From RUG13409 sp045546135 (lineage in GTDB: Bacteria; Bacillota; Clostridia; Peptostreptococcales; Anaerovoracaceae): 64,000 nt of DNA. The translations under genes and the position numbers were made by a program. Numbering within the stretch: position 1 is the stretch's first letter; the number at the start of each line of letters is the position of its first letter. The notes under the pieces are model-generated. The model searched no databases and was not told the origin of the DNA. It saw nothing but the letters and a program-made list of their open reading frames with translations. Below are positions 33,201 to 40,830 of this stretch, in pieces. The DNA lies in contig JAZQCD010000029.1 in NCBI GenBank assembly GCA_045546135.1, positions 1-64,000 of the forward strand, written 5' to 3'.

Positions 33201-33417
33201 CATATTCAAGGGTCAGAGGCTCCATGTATACCTTATCTGCAATGGAGGTGTCTGTCATGATCGTTGCAGGGTTGGAATTAACAAGTATGACCTTGTATCC
33301 TTCCTCTTTCAGAGCAAGGCAGGCCTGTGTACCTGCGTAGTCGAATTCAGCTGCCTGTCCAATTACTATTGGACCGGATCCTATGATAAGTATTTTTTTG
33401 ATATCTGTTCTTTTCAT
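30247..33417 (-). CDS. carB: Carbamoyl-phosphate synthase, large subunit
   Basis: A 1056-residue enzyme that makes carbamoyl phosphate from bicarbonate, ammonia and two ATP. The ATG at 33417 starts MKRTDIKKILIIGSGPIVIG and is preferred to a longer frame running into pyrB. Both halves are complete: each has the GSGPI-type nucleotide-binding start and an ATP-grasp core (VEVNPRVSRSSALASKA; EVNPRSSRTVPFLSKATG), and the C-terminal allosteric MGS-like domain (AATEGTANFLKENGI) is present. It follows pyrB by 17 bases. The glutaminase subunit gene carA is absent from this operon and from the window, so it must be encoded elsewhere or replaced by free ammonia use. Confidence 0.98.
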   Translation of the reverse strand: MKRTDIKKILIIGSGPIVIGQAAEFDYAGTQACLALKEEGYKVILVNSNPATIMTDTSIADKVYMEPLTLEYVAKIIRYERPDAIIPGIGGQTGLNLAMQLKKKGVLDECRVELLGTSSESIEKAEDRELFKEMCMSIGEPVIPSEITYDLEHAKEAAKRIGYPVVLRPAFTLGGTGGGFANNEEELMDIGKNAFILSPVHQVLIEKSVKGYKEIEFEVMRDGEDNAITICGMENVDPVGVHTGDSIVVAPILSLSKEDMKMLNDSAIKIIRELKICGGCNVQFALDPNSSKYYLIEVNPRVSRSSALASKASGYPIARVTAKIATGMSLSEIPVAGGFASTEPSLDYIVAKFPRFPFDKFTGVPNVLGTQMKATGEVMGIGTTLEECMLKSVRSLEIGAHHFHIAKFDDYTEDELLKYIEEFHDDNVFAIFGLLRKGVSIEKLHKVSMITELFLKSFKKIVDMENILRQYKDEDTLRAAKIMGFSDRFIASSWGMSELDVYAMRKENGIVPAFSMVDTLHTGKYIAYLYSTYSGKNESRLSDKKKIIVLGAGPIRIGQGVEFDYSTVHAVQTIRRAGYEAIIINNNPETVSTDYTTSDKLYFDPLTPEDVMEIIDYEKPDGVIVTLGGQTAINLAQPLADRGVRLIGTDCDAIDRAENRESFEEVLKTLNIPQPQGRAVTTIEDGLKAANEVGYPVLVRPSFVLGGRAMEIVANDEMLKHYLKNAVEIDADKPVLVDHYIQGKEVEVDAICDGCDVFVPGIMELVERTGVHSGDSISVYPSYSISDKVKGTILQYAKKLGLGIGIIGLFNIQFIVDSKDDVYIIEVNPRSSRTVPFLSKATGYSLADIATDIILGKSLKEQGIFGIYPDEKKRHYVKVPVFSSNKIKGLDVYLSPEMKSTGEAIGYDSSLPRALYKALQASGMKLQNYGTVVVTLADEDKAEALPMVRSFYNMGFNIAATEGTANFLKENGIRTHKLGKISEGSNEILDVLRSGYVSYIINTRSITSGTHLKDGAEIRRCANENGVTIFTSLDTVKIVTQVLEEMTISVSTIDAE

Positions 33418-33434
33418 CTTTTTTATCTCTTTTC

Positions 33435-34556
33435 TTACTGTGCATCGCTTTCGCAATATACACATCTGAATATTTCCTTTTCAGGATCTGCAAGGAAGAA
33501 TTCCTGTTTGAGTTCTTGCTCTGTTGTAGTTATGCATCTTGGATTAGTGCATCTGTGTTTTCCATATACTATTGAGCTCTTTTCGATATGGCCGTTCCCA
33601 CCGTTCTTTTGGAGTTTGCAGCTCTCGTCTGATGTATCGAGTTCTCCAAAACCAAGGAGGCTTAAAATGAGAGCCATACGCATATACTTTCCGTTTAAAG
33701 TCTGAACGAAATATTTAGCTCTTGGATCTTCATCTACTGCTACTGATATCTCATTGACCCTTGGAAGAGGGTGGAGTATGCACATATCGCTCTTTGCTGC
33801 AGTGAGCTTTTCAGGTGTGAGTATGTAGCTGTCTTTCAGTCTTTCATACACGCTTAGGTCTTCAAATCTTTCCCTTTGTATCCTGGTCATGTAGAGGATA
33901 TCAAGGGATGGCATTGCGTCTTCAAGGCTGGTCACTTCTTCGTATGGTATATTGGAAGGCTCGAGGATATCCTTGATTATGTACTGAGGAAAGCTGAGCT
34001 CCTTTGGCGAAATGAAAATGAACTTTACGCCCTTGTACCTTGACATGGCATTTACAAGGGAATGAACAGTCCTTCCGTATTTAAGGTCTCCGCAAAGCCC
34101 TATAGTCAAGTTTTCAAAGCTTCCTTTTTCTCTGTATATGGTGAGAAGGTCTGCAAGAGTCTGAGTGGGATGATGATGACCGCCGTCTCCTGCGTTGATC
34201 ACAGGAATAGAAGCATTCCTTATGGCTACTAAGGGAGCTCCTTCCTTTGGATGTCTCATGGCTATGATGTCTGCATAGTTGCTTACTACTCTTACTGTAT
34301 CTGCTACGCTTTCTCCCTTTGATGCAGAGCTTGATGATGCTTCGGAAAAGCCGATGACATTTCCTCCGAGTTCATACATTGCCGCTTCAAAGGAAAGTCT
34401 TGTCCTTGTAGACGGTTCAAAGAAGAGGGTAGCAAGCTTCTTTCCTTTGCATACTTCTGAATATTTCTTTGGATCCTTTATGATATCAAGAGCTGTGGCT
34501 ATGAGCTTATCCAGTTCTTCTGTTGTAAGGTCCATCGTATCGAGAACATTTCTCAT
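33435..34556 (-). CDS. pyrB: Aspartate carbamoyltransferase fused to a PyrI-type zinc domain
   Basis: A 373-residue protein. Residues 1 to about 300 are the catalytic PyrB chain that joins carbamoyl phosphate to aspartate: FFEPSTRTRLSFE, the 80s-loop like SSSASKGES, GDGGHHHPTQTLADLLT and HPLPRVNEI. After a linker comes an extra tail with four cysteines, C336, C341, C365 and C368 (RCTNPRCITT and RCVYCES), the zinc site of the regulatory chain PyrI. The nucleotide-binding part of PyrI is missing, and no separate pyrI exists here. It is likely an ATCase that keeps the zinc contact but not ATP/CTP control. The start directly abuts the pyrE stop (TAAATG). Confidence 0.93.
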   Translation of the reverse strand: MRNVLDTMDLTTEELDKLIATALDIIKDPKKYSEVCKGKKLATLFFEPSTRTRLSFEAAMYELGGNVIGFSEASSSSASKGESVADTVRVVSNYADIIAMRHPKEGAPLVAIRNASIPVINAGDGGHHHPTQTLADLLTIYREKGSFENLTIGLCGDLKYGRTVHSLVNAMSRYKGVKFIFISPKELSFPQYIIKDILEPSNIPYEEVTSLEDAMPSLDILYMTRIQRERFEDLSVYERLKDSYILTPEKLTAAKSDMCILHPLPRVNEISVAVDEDPRAKYFVQTLNGKYMRMALILSLLGFGELDTSDESCKLQKNGGNGHIEKSSIVYGKHRCTNPRCITTTEQELKQEFFLADPEKEIFRCVYCESDAQ

Positions 34557-35195
34557 TTATTTATCTCCTTTGATCCAGCTTTCATCGGAAGGATCATTCC
34601 TGAATGCTATGAGTCTTTCTTTGTCTTCTTCTTTTATATATCCTTCTCTTGCTGCTACTTCTACTGTAGTGTCGAAGTCTGTAAGAGAATAGTTGACTAC
34701 GTTTGCTTCAGCCATCCTGTCGAGGCCTTTTTTCATTCCGTACGTATATATGCTTGCGATGCCGAGTACTTCAGCGCTGGCTTCTCTTAGTACGTTCACA
34801 ACTTCAAGGACGCTTCCGCCTGTGGAGATGAGGTCTTCAATGACCACTACCTTTTGTCCTTTTTCAAGTTTTCCTTCGATCTGGTTCTGTCTGCCGTGAT
34901 CCTTTGCTCCGCTCCTTACATAGCCCATAGGCATATCGAGGATATGGGCGGTTATAGCGGCATGGGCTATACCTGCAGTGGATGTTCCCATGAGTACTTC
35001 TGCTTCCGGGAATTTTTCCTTGACGGTCTTTGCAAGACCGTTTTCTATATCGTTTCTTACGTTTGGCGCTGTGAGTGTGAGCCTGTTATCGCAGTAGATA
35101 GGGCTCTTTATACCGCTGGCCCATGTGAATGGTTTATCAGGGCTCAAAAAAACTGCTCCTATGGATAAAAGGTCTTTTGCTATGAGTTCTTTCAT
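34557..35195 (-). CDS. pyrE: Orotate phosphoribosyltransferase
   Basis: A 212-residue enzyme that attaches orotate to PRPP, giving OMP. The PRPP-binding motif VVIEDLISTGGSV is complete, and the flexible loop has RSGAKDHGRQNQIEG. The start LIAKDLLSIGAVFLSPDKPFTWASG is typical of the clostridial form. It lies in the operon between pyrF and pyrB with a 34-base gap to pyrF. The ribosome site (GGAGAT) is clear. Confidence 0.96.
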   Translation of the reverse strand: MKELIAKDLLSIGAVFLSPDKPFTWASGIKSPIYCDNRLTLTAPNVRNDIENGLAKTVKEKFPEAEVLMGTSTAGIAHAAITAHILDMPMGYVRSGAKDHGRQNQIEGKLEKGQKVVVIEDLISTGGSVLEVVNVLREASAEVLGIASIYTYGMKKGLDRMAEANVVNYSLTDFDTTVEVAAREGYIKEEDKERLIAFRNDPSDESWIKGDK

Positions 35196-35229
35196 TTTTG
35201 CATCTCCTTTATATATGTTTCATTACTTT

Positions 35230-35925
35230 TTAGCAGAATTCTTCTACGCATCTTCTGTATGCTGCAACAGGATCTTCAGCTCCTGTTATGGATCTTCCGA
35301 CAACTATGAAGTTAGATCCTATCTCTTTTGCTTTTGCAGGTGTTGTGACTCTTTGCTGGTCGCCCTTGCTGTCATCTGCAAATCTTATGCCTGGAGTTAC
35401 TGTAAGGAACTCATCACCGCATACTTCATGGACCATTCCTGCTTCAAGAGGGGAGCATACTATTCCGTCAAGTCCTGCTTCTTTTGCATTCTTTGCATAG
35501 TCCTTTACTACTTCAGGAAGAGGTCTTTCTATCTTGAGCTGGTTTTCAAGGGTATCCTGGTTTATGGATGTGAGCACTGTTATTCCTATGAGAAGTGGCC
35601 TTGTTCCGTCCGGTCTTGTCAGACCTTCCACTGCAGTTTTCATCATCTCGATGCCTCCTGCTGCATGAAGGTCGCATATGTCTACGTCAAGGTTCGAGAG
35701 AGCTCTCATGGCCTTCTTTACTGTATTTGGTATATCGTGGAGTTTAAGATCCAGGAAGATCTTGTGTCCCCTTTTCTTTATCTCCCTTACAAGCTCAGGA
35801 CCTGTGGAATAGAAAAGTTCCATACCTATTTTGACAAAGGGCTTTTCTTCTTCGAATTTGTCGAGGAAGGCAAGGGTCTCTTCTCTGCTTGAGAAATCGC
35901 ATGCGATGATAACATCTCTTTTCAT
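35230..35925 (-). CDS. pyrF: Orotidine 5-prime-phosphate decarboxylase
   Basis: A 231-residue TIM-barrel enzyme converting OMP to UMP. The catalytic tetrad is present: Asp near the start (IIACDF), Lys and DLKLHDIPNTV with its Lys-Asp-Lys-type pair, and the phosphate-binding VVGRSITGAEDP at the end. LTSINQDTLENQL and GIVCSPLEAG fill the centre of the barrel. Type I, of normal size. It lies between pyrD and pyrE in the operon, with good ribosome sites on both sides. Confidence 0.96.
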   Translation of the reverse strand: MKRDVIIACDFSSREETLAFLDKFEEEKPFVKIGMELFYSTGPELVREIKKRGHKIFLDLKLHDIPNTVKKAMRALSNLDVDICDLHAAGGIEMMKTAVEGLTRPDGTRPLLIGITVLTSINQDTLENQLKIERPLPEVVKDYAKNAKEAGLDGIVCSPLEAGMVHEVCGDEFLTVTPGIRFADDSKGDQQRVTTPAKAKEIGSNFIVVGRSITGAEDPVAAYRRCVEEFC

Positions 35926-35966
35926 TTTTGTTCCTCCAATTTATCTTGATAATTATTGACTGTATT

Positions 35967-36878
35967 TTAGTGAGCCGCTCCGATGATATCTTTGATATCC
36001 TTTATGCCAAGCTTATCCATGGCCTTTGGCAGATCTTCTATTATGTTCTTGCTTGCCCATGGATCGATTAGGTTTGCAGCTCCTATCTGAACAGCAGCAG
36101 CGCCTGCCATCATCATTTCGATCACATCTTCAGCGCTGGATATACCACCAAGACCTACTACAGGTATATTCACAGCCTTTGAGACCTGATATACCATTCT
36201 GACTGCAAGAGGGAATATGGCGGCGCCTGAAAGGCCTCCTGTTATATTTCCTATTACAGGCTTTCTTGTCTTTATGTCTATCCTCATGGAGAGGAGAGTA
36301 TTGATGAGGCTTACTCCGTCGGCGCCTCCTTCTTCACAGGCCTTTGCAATGGAAACTATGTCTGTGACGTTAGGTGACAGTTTTACTATGACCGGTTTTG
36401 TAGTGACAGCTTTTACAGCTTTTGTGACTTCCTTTGCTGCAGAAGGATCTGTTCCAAAACTCATGCCTCCGCCGTGTACATTTGGGCAGCTAATATTTAC
36501 TTCAAGCCATCCCACCTGTTCTTCTTTATCGAGCTTTTCGCAAATATATACATATTCATCTACGGAGAATCCGCTTACATTTGCCATTACCGGTTTTGAA
36601 AAGACCTTCTTTAGTTTTGGGAGCTCTTCGCTTATGACTTTTTCGACTCCCGGATTCTGAAGACCCACGGCATTGAGAAGTCCCGAAGGGGTCTCTGCTA
36701 TCCTTGTTCCCATGTTGCCGAACCTTTCTTCTTTTGTCGTTCCTTTAAAGGAGAAGGTCCCGAGTTCGTTTATATCGTAAACTTGTGCAAATTCATATCC
36801 GTATCCGAAGGTTCCGGATGCGGGGATGATGGGGTTGTCTATTTCGATCCCGCAAAGATCTACGCTTAATCTTCCCAT
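35967..36878 (-). CDS. pyrD: Dihydroorotate dehydrogenase B, catalytic subunit
   Basis: A 303-residue FMN enzyme that oxidises dihydroorotate. It shows class 1B features: GNMGTRIAETPSGLLNAVGLQNPG, NISCPNVHGGGMSFGTDP, VKLSPNVTDI and VVGLGGISSAEDV. It needs the PyrK subunit for NAD+ reduction, and pyrK lies just before it with a 13-base overlap, confirming the B-type pair. Located in the cytoplasm. The gap to pyrF is about 40 bases. Confidence 0.97.
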   Translation of the reverse strand: MGRLSVDLCGIEIDNPIIPASGTFGYGYEFAQVYDINELGTFSFKGTTKEERFGNMGTRIAETPSGLLNAVGLQNPGVEKVISEELPKLKKVFSKPVMANVSGFSVDEYVYICEKLDKEEQVGWLEVNISCPNVHGGGMSFGTDPSAAKEVTKAVKAVTTKPVIVKLSPNVTDIVSIAKACEEGGADGVSLINTLLSMRIDIKTRKPVIGNITGGLSGAAIFPLAVRMVYQVSKAVNIPVVGLGGISSAEDVIEMMMAGAAAVQIGAANLIDPWASKNIIEDLPKAMDKLGIKDIKDIIGAAH

Positions 36879-37603
36879 AATATCTCCTCCTTAAACATGA
36901 CAGGGCCTTCCTTGCATATGCGCTTGTAGCCTGTTATGGTCTTGCACGAACATCCCATGCATGCTCCGAATCCGCATCCCATCCTTCTTTCAAAGCTGAA
37001 CTGTCCTGATGTTTTCGATGCCTTGTATACTGCTTTGAGCATGGGTTCAGGACCGCAGGTATATATGTAGCTATGATACATATCCTTCATTGCGTCCGTC
37101 ACGAAACCTTTTATGCCATAGCTTCCGTCAGCAGTAGTGATATATGTTTCAACGCCTAAAGCTTTGAATTCGTCTTCATAGAATATCTCTTCTTTTTTAT
37201 TGAAACCAAGGATAGCTTTTACGTTTTTGCCCTGAGCTTTAAGTTCCTTTGCAAGCCAGTAAAGAGGAGGGACTCCTACGCCGCCTCCGAGAAGGAGAGG
37301 GGAATCTCCTGAAAGGGAAAGGTCATATCCGTTCCCAAGGCCTGTGAGTATATCGAGCTTATCCCTTATTTTCATTTCAGAAAGGATCTTTGTTCCTTTT
37401 CCGACCACCTTGTAGATGATGGTGACAGCGTCTTTATTAAGATCGCATACTGAAATCGGTCTTCTCAGATATGTACCGTCTATTTTTATGTTGATGAACT
37501 GTCCGGGACCTTTTATATGGCTCGTATCACCGAGCAGTTTCATCCTCATTACGCCCGGCGCTATCTGAGCATTTTCTATTATGGTGAATACTGACTGTTT
37601 CAT
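36866..37603 (-). CDS. pyrK: Dihydroorotate dehydrogenase B, electron-transfer subunit
   Basis: A 245-residue flavoprotein of the ferredoxin-NADP reductase type, carrying FAD and a 2Fe-2S cluster and passing electrons from PyrD to NAD+. FAD binding is seen in LRRPISVCDLN, NAD binding in LLLGGGVGVPPLYWLAKEL and CGPEPMLKAV. The cysteine-rich region GCGFGACMGCSCKT, with a further Cys in YKRICKEG, supplies the cluster ligands. It overlaps pyrD and starts 16 bases after pyrC, so it is inside the operon. Confidence 0.97.
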   Translation of the reverse strand: MKQSVFTIIENAQIAPGVMRMKLLGDTSHIKGPGQFINIKIDGTYLRRPISVCDLNKDAVTIIYKVVGKGTKILSEMKIRDKLDILTGLGNGYDLSLSGDSPLLLGGGVGVPPLYWLAKELKAQGKNVKAILGFNKKEEIFYEDEFKALGVETYITTADGSYGIKGFVTDAMKDMYHSYIYTCGPEPMLKAVYKASKTSGQFSFERRMGCGFGACMGCSCKTITGYKRICKEGPVMFKEEILWED

Positions 37604-37619
37604 TTTTTCCTCTCTTTAT

Positions 37620-38837
37620 CTAAAGGGCGTTTATATATTCCTTATCTATATATGCTATTTTTTCATTGCATACTGTAAGTAGGCATCTTCCGAAGACTTT
37701 TCTTCCTTCGAAGGGAGTGCTCCTTCCCTTTGAAAGGAACTCACTTGGGTCTATGACATACTCTTTGTTTAGATCGAAAACTGTAAAGTCTCCTTTATCC
37801 GGTATGCCGAATCTTCTTAAGGGAGCATAGTGAAGGAGCTCGAGGAGCCTGTCCATAGAGATCACTCCTTCTTTAACAAGGTATGTATAAAGGAGAGGGA
37901 AGGCTGTTTCTATTCCTACTATGCCCATAGCGCTTTTTTCAAGTCCTCTTGATTTTTCTTCTTTGCTGTGAGGCGCATGATCTGTTGCTATCACATCTAT
38001 GGTGCCGTCTATGATGCCTTCAAGAAGCGCTTCTCTGTCGCTTTTGTCTCTGAGAGGCGGATTCATCTTGAACTTTCCGTCTTCTTTTAGGAAACTGTCA
38101 TCAAGGAGCAGGTAGTGAGGACCTGTCTCGCAGCTTACGTCTATGCCGCTTTTCTTTGCATCTCTTATGAGCTGGACGCTCTCTTTTGTAGATATGTGGC
38201 AGACATGGTAGGGACATCCCGTCTCTTCAGACAGCTTTATATCCCTTTCTATCTGCTTCCATTCTGATTCTGAGCATATACCTTTATGTCCATGCTCAAA
38301 GGCATAACTTCCTTTATGTATATATCCTCCTTCGAGAAGCTCATTTACTTCGCAGTGCGCAACGACCATCTTACCAAGGCTCTTTGCCTTTTCCATGGCC
38401 TTTTTCATCATATCGCCTGTCTGCACTCCCTTGCCGTCATCTGAAAATGCGATCACATAGGGCGCGAGGCCGTCCATGTCTGAAAGTTCTTTTCCTTCTT
38501 CATTTACGGTTATGGACCCGTAGGGGTAGATATTTATGACGGAATCTCTTTCTATGATGTCTGTTTGCACTTTCAGATGTTCTATGCTGTCAGGAACGGG
38601 GGAGAGATTAGGCATGGTGCAGACTGCTGTATAGCCGCCCCTTGCAGCTGCTCTTGACCCTGTATAGATCGTCTCTTTATATGAAAAACCCGGCTCACGC
38701 AGATGAACATGAACATCCGCGAGTCCGGGCAATATTACTGGTCCGTTGTCTACAGAAGAGGCAAAAGAAAGGATATCCTTTGCGCTCAGCTCTTCTCTTG
38801 CGATCTTTTTTAAAATGTCTTTGCTGCAGTATCTCAT
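37620..38837 (-). CDS. pyrC: Dihydroorotase
   Basis: A 405-residue zinc amidohydrolase that closes carbamoyl aspartate to dihydroorotate. Metal ligands are in LADVHVHLREPG and VIATDHAPHSKEEK; the carbamylated-Lys position and the two later His residues (VVAHCEVNE, HVCHIST) are present. Upstream ATG/TTG codons at 38873 and 38889 would extend the protein, but they lie inside the predicted attenuator stem. The ATG at 38837 follows a GGAG site and is placed right after the attenuator terminator, so it is chosen. The resulting N-terminus lacks part of the usual first strand. It is the first gene of the pyr operon. Confidence 0.9.
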   Translation of the reverse strand: MRYCSKDILKKIAREELSAKDILSFASSVDNGPVILPGLADVHVHLREPGFSYKETIYTGSRAAARGGYTAVCTMPNLSPVPDSIEHLKVQTDIIERDSVINIYPYGSITVNEEGKELSDMDGLAPYVIAFSDDGKGVQTGDMMKKAMEKAKSLGKMVVAHCEVNELLEGGYIHKGSYAFEHGHKGICSESEWKQIERDIKLSEETGCPYHVCHISTKESVQLIRDAKKSGIDVSCETGPHYLLLDDSFLKEDGKFKMNPPLRDKSDREALLEGIIDGTIDVIATDHAPHSKEEKSRGLEKSAMGIVGIETAFPLLYTYLVKEGVISMDRLLELLHYAPLRRFGIPDKGDFTVFDLNKEYVIDPSEFLSKGRSTPFEGRKVFGRCLLTVCNEKIAYIDKEYINAL

Positions 38838-38853
38838 ACTCGTGATCTTCTCC

Positions 38854-38952
38854 AAAAAAATGCTGTTTTCCATCAAGGAAAGCAGCATCAAAAATCAAAG
38901 GTATGCAAAATGCATCATAAGTTATCGCTGTCCTTGATGGCTTCTCTGAACC
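38854..38952 (-). promoter_or_regulatory. PyrR-type transcription attenuator in the pyr leader
   Basis: On the minus-strand RNA, in order: a small hairpin GGTTCAGAGAAGCC (38952-38939) with the hexaloop CAGAGA, which fits the CNGNGA loop of PyrR binding sites; then CCATCAAGGACAGC (38940-38927), which can pair with GCTG plus TCCTTGATGG downstream (38886-38870, 3-base bulge) as an antiterminator; and a terminator ATGCTG-C-TTTCC / GGAAA-A-CAGCAT with six T after it (38888-38854). The antiterminator uses the 5-prime half of the terminator, and the PyrR-like hairpin uses the first bases of the antiterminator, so the three folds exclude one another in the known PyrR order. pyrR itself is not in the window. 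Confidence 0.75.
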
Positions 38953-38970
38953 ATATTTAAAGGTCGCCTT

Positions 38971-38999
38971 ATATTATCATCGGAAGGCTTATGTGTCAA
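38971..38999 (-). promoter_or_regulatory. Promoter of the pyrimidine operon
   Basis: On the minus strand TTGACA (38999-38994), 17-base spacer, TAATAT (38976-38971). The predicted start near 38964 lies about 12 bases before the PyrR-like hairpin. Confidence 0.8.
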
Positions 39000-39100
39000 C
39001 GAAATGGATGAAGTTTTTAAGATGCAGAGCATATTTTTTCATGGGGTCCTTGCTATTTATCTTAAAGCTGTCAGTTCACCATATTTACACATTCATATGC

Positions 39101-39129
39101 TTGACAAAGGAAGACCATGGGGGTATATT
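39101..39129 (+). promoter_or_regulatory. Promoter of the hrcA-dnaK operon
   Basis: TTGACA (39101-39106), 17-base spacer, TATATT (39124-39129). Confidence 0.85.
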
Positions 39130-39139
39130 TAATACGATG

Positions 39140-39166
39140 TTAGCACTCAGATGTTTGGAGTGCTAA
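39140..39166 (+). promoter_or_regulatory. CIRCE operator (HrcA binding site)
   Basis: Perfect inverted repeat TTAGCACTC (39140-39148), 9 bases, GAGTGCTAA (39158-39166), the exact CIRCE consensus. It starts about 10 bases after the -10 box, so bound HrcA blocks transcription; it controls the heat-shock operon that follows. Confidence 0.97.
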
Positions 39167-39202
39167 CAAGAAAGATAAAAGCTAGGCTTTAAAGGTACAG
39201 TT

Positions 39203-40240
39203 ATGGAACTGAACGACAGAAAATTAAAAATACTCCAGGCTGTTGTTGCAGACTTCATCAATTCAGCAGAACCAATAGGTTCAAGGACTCTTTCAAAGAG
39301 GGAGGATATAGACGTAAGTCCTGCCACTATAAGGAACGAGATGTCAGATCTTGAAGAGATGGGATATCTTACACATCCTCATACATCTGCAGGAAGAGTT
39401 CCTTCAGACAAGGCATACAGGCTCTATGTGGATGAACTTATGAGCAGGTCTGAACTTTCTGATGAAGAAAAGGAAGTCATAAAAGAAAAGCTCGAGCAAG
39501 GATCGGAAGAACTTGACAAGACTCTCGAGCACGCATCAAAAGTACTTTCTGAGATGACTAATCTTGTATCCTTTGCTGTAACGCCGAAAACGGAGAACAA
39601 GATCAAATATATAAACTTCCTGCCTGTGGATGAGACATCTGTAGTACTTATGATAGTCTGCGAAAACGGCAAGGTGAGCAATACAGCCATCAGAGTCAAC
39701 TGCGACTATACTGAAGATAATCTTGTCCTTATGTCAAAGGCAGCGACTCACAATTACAGCGGCCAAAGCGTAAGCGCCATACTTACTCAGGATATTATGG
39801 AAGAGTTCGAAAGAGATCTTCCGCAGCTGTCAGCAATGAGCAGCTCGGTAGTTCCCGGATTCATCAAGACTCTTGAAAAGATGCTGGATGTGGATCTTTA
39901 TGTAAACGGCTACAGCAATGTGTTCGCACTTCCTGAGTTCAACGATGTGGAGAAGGTAAAGGATGTATATGATCTCGTTACAGACAAGGATAAGTTCTCT
40001 CAGGTACTTGTAAACAGAGACGACGGTGTAGTTGTAACAATAGGAGATGAGAATTCTCCTGACCTTAAGGATTTTGCACTGATCACTGCAGACTACAAGG
40101 TCAACGGAAAACTGGTAGGGCGCTTAGGAGTCCTGGGACCAAAACGTATGAAATACGATGAAGTAACATCGGTCATAAAATATATAACTAATAATCTCAA
40201 TGATACATTTGAGATAGAAGGAGAAGTAAAAGATGACTGA
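39203..40240 (+). CDS. hrcA: Heat-inducible transcription repressor HrcA
   Basis: A 345-residue repressor that binds CIRCE. The N-terminal winged helix (RKLKILQAVVADFINSAEPIGSRTLSK, DVSPATIRNEMSDLEEMGYL) is intact, followed by HTSAGRVPSDKAYRLYVDEL and the C-terminal GAF-like domain (FALITADYKVNGKLVGRLGVLGPKRMKY). GroEL normally keeps HrcA active; groEL is not in this window. It is the first gene behind its own operator, so it is autoregulated. It overlaps grpE by 8 bases. Confidence 0.97.
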   Translation: MELNDRKLKILQAVVADFINSAEPIGSRTLSKREDIDVSPATIRNEMSDLEEMGYLTHPHTSAGRVPSDKAYRLYVDELMSRSELSDEEKEVIKEKLEQGSEELDKTLEHASKVLSEMTNLVSFAVTPKTENKIKYINFLPVDETSVVLMIVCENGKVSNTAIRVNCDYTEDNLVLMSKAATHNYSGQSVSAILTQDIMEEFERDLPQLSAMSSSVVPGFIKTLEKMLDVDLYVNGYSNVFALPEFNDVEKVKDVYDLVTDKDKFSQVLVNRDDGVVVTIGDENSPDLKDFALITADYKVNGKLVGRLGVLGPKRMKYDEVTSVIKYITNNLNDTFEIEGEVKDD

Positions 40241-40817
40241 AGATGAAAAAGTCACTTGTGAGGAAACAGGACCTGATATAGAGGAAGAAAAAACTCAAGG
40301 ATCAGAAGAATGTGAAGAAGCAAAAGCTGAAGAGACTCAAAGCGAAAGCGCTGAAACAAAGACTGAACCTCAGGATACTAAAGAGGAAGCTGCTCCTGAA
40401 ACTGAAGCAATAGACTATTACGACAGATGGCTCAGAGTCACTGCCGAATATCAGAACTACAGGAACAGGACCATAAAGGAAAAGGAAGAGATCTATCAGA
40501 ATGCCAATGCGAAGTTCATAGAAGGGCTCCTTGAAGTCATAGACAATTTCGAAAGAGCTATGCAGACAAAGCCTGAAAATGACAAGTTTGCAGACGGTAT
40601 AGAGCTCATATACAAGCAGTTCCTTGCAGTCCTTGATAAAAACCACGTCAAAGAGATACCTGCAAAGGGAGAAAAGTTTGATCCGGTAGTCCATATGGCT
40701 ATACAGATGATGCCTGTTGAAGGCATGGAGAGCGATATGGTCGCCGAAGTTATAAAAAAAGGTTATACATTGAACGATAAGGTGATACGTCCGGCAATGG
40801 TCGTCGTATCACAATAA
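40233..40817 (+). CDS. grpE: Nucleotide exchange factor GrpE
   Basis: A 194-residue cochaperone that releases ADP from DnaK. A long acidic, Glu-rich N-terminus (about 65 residues) precedes the coiled-coil (YYDRWLRVTAEYQNYRNRT) and the globular head with the family motif VVHMAIQMMPVEGM and YTLNDKVIRPAMVVVSQ at the end. It overlaps hrcA by 8 bases and precedes dnaK by 13, inside the CIRCE-controlled operon. Confidence 0.96.
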   Translation: MTEDEKVTCEETGPDIEEEKTQGSEECEEAKAEETQSESAETKTEPQDTKEEAAPETEAIDYYDRWLRVTAEYQNYRNRTIKEKEEIYQNANAKFIEGLLEVIDNFERAMQTKPENDKFADGIELIYKQFLAVLDKNHVKEIPAKGEKFDPVVHMAIQMMPVEGMESDMVAEVIKKGYTLNDKVIRPAMVVVSQ

Positions 40818-40830
40818 GGAGGAATATAAA

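Noticed and set aside
32959..33705. 248-codon plus-strand ORF opposite carB and pyrB
   Set aside because: It lies fully on the other strand of two well-conserved genes, has a cysteine- and phenylalanine-rich composition typical of antisense shadows, and has no ribosome site.
35125..35892. 255-codon plus-strand ORF opposite pyrF and pyrE
   Set aside because: Antisense shadow of two conserved genes; the product is full of Cys, Tyr and Phe and matches no family pattern.
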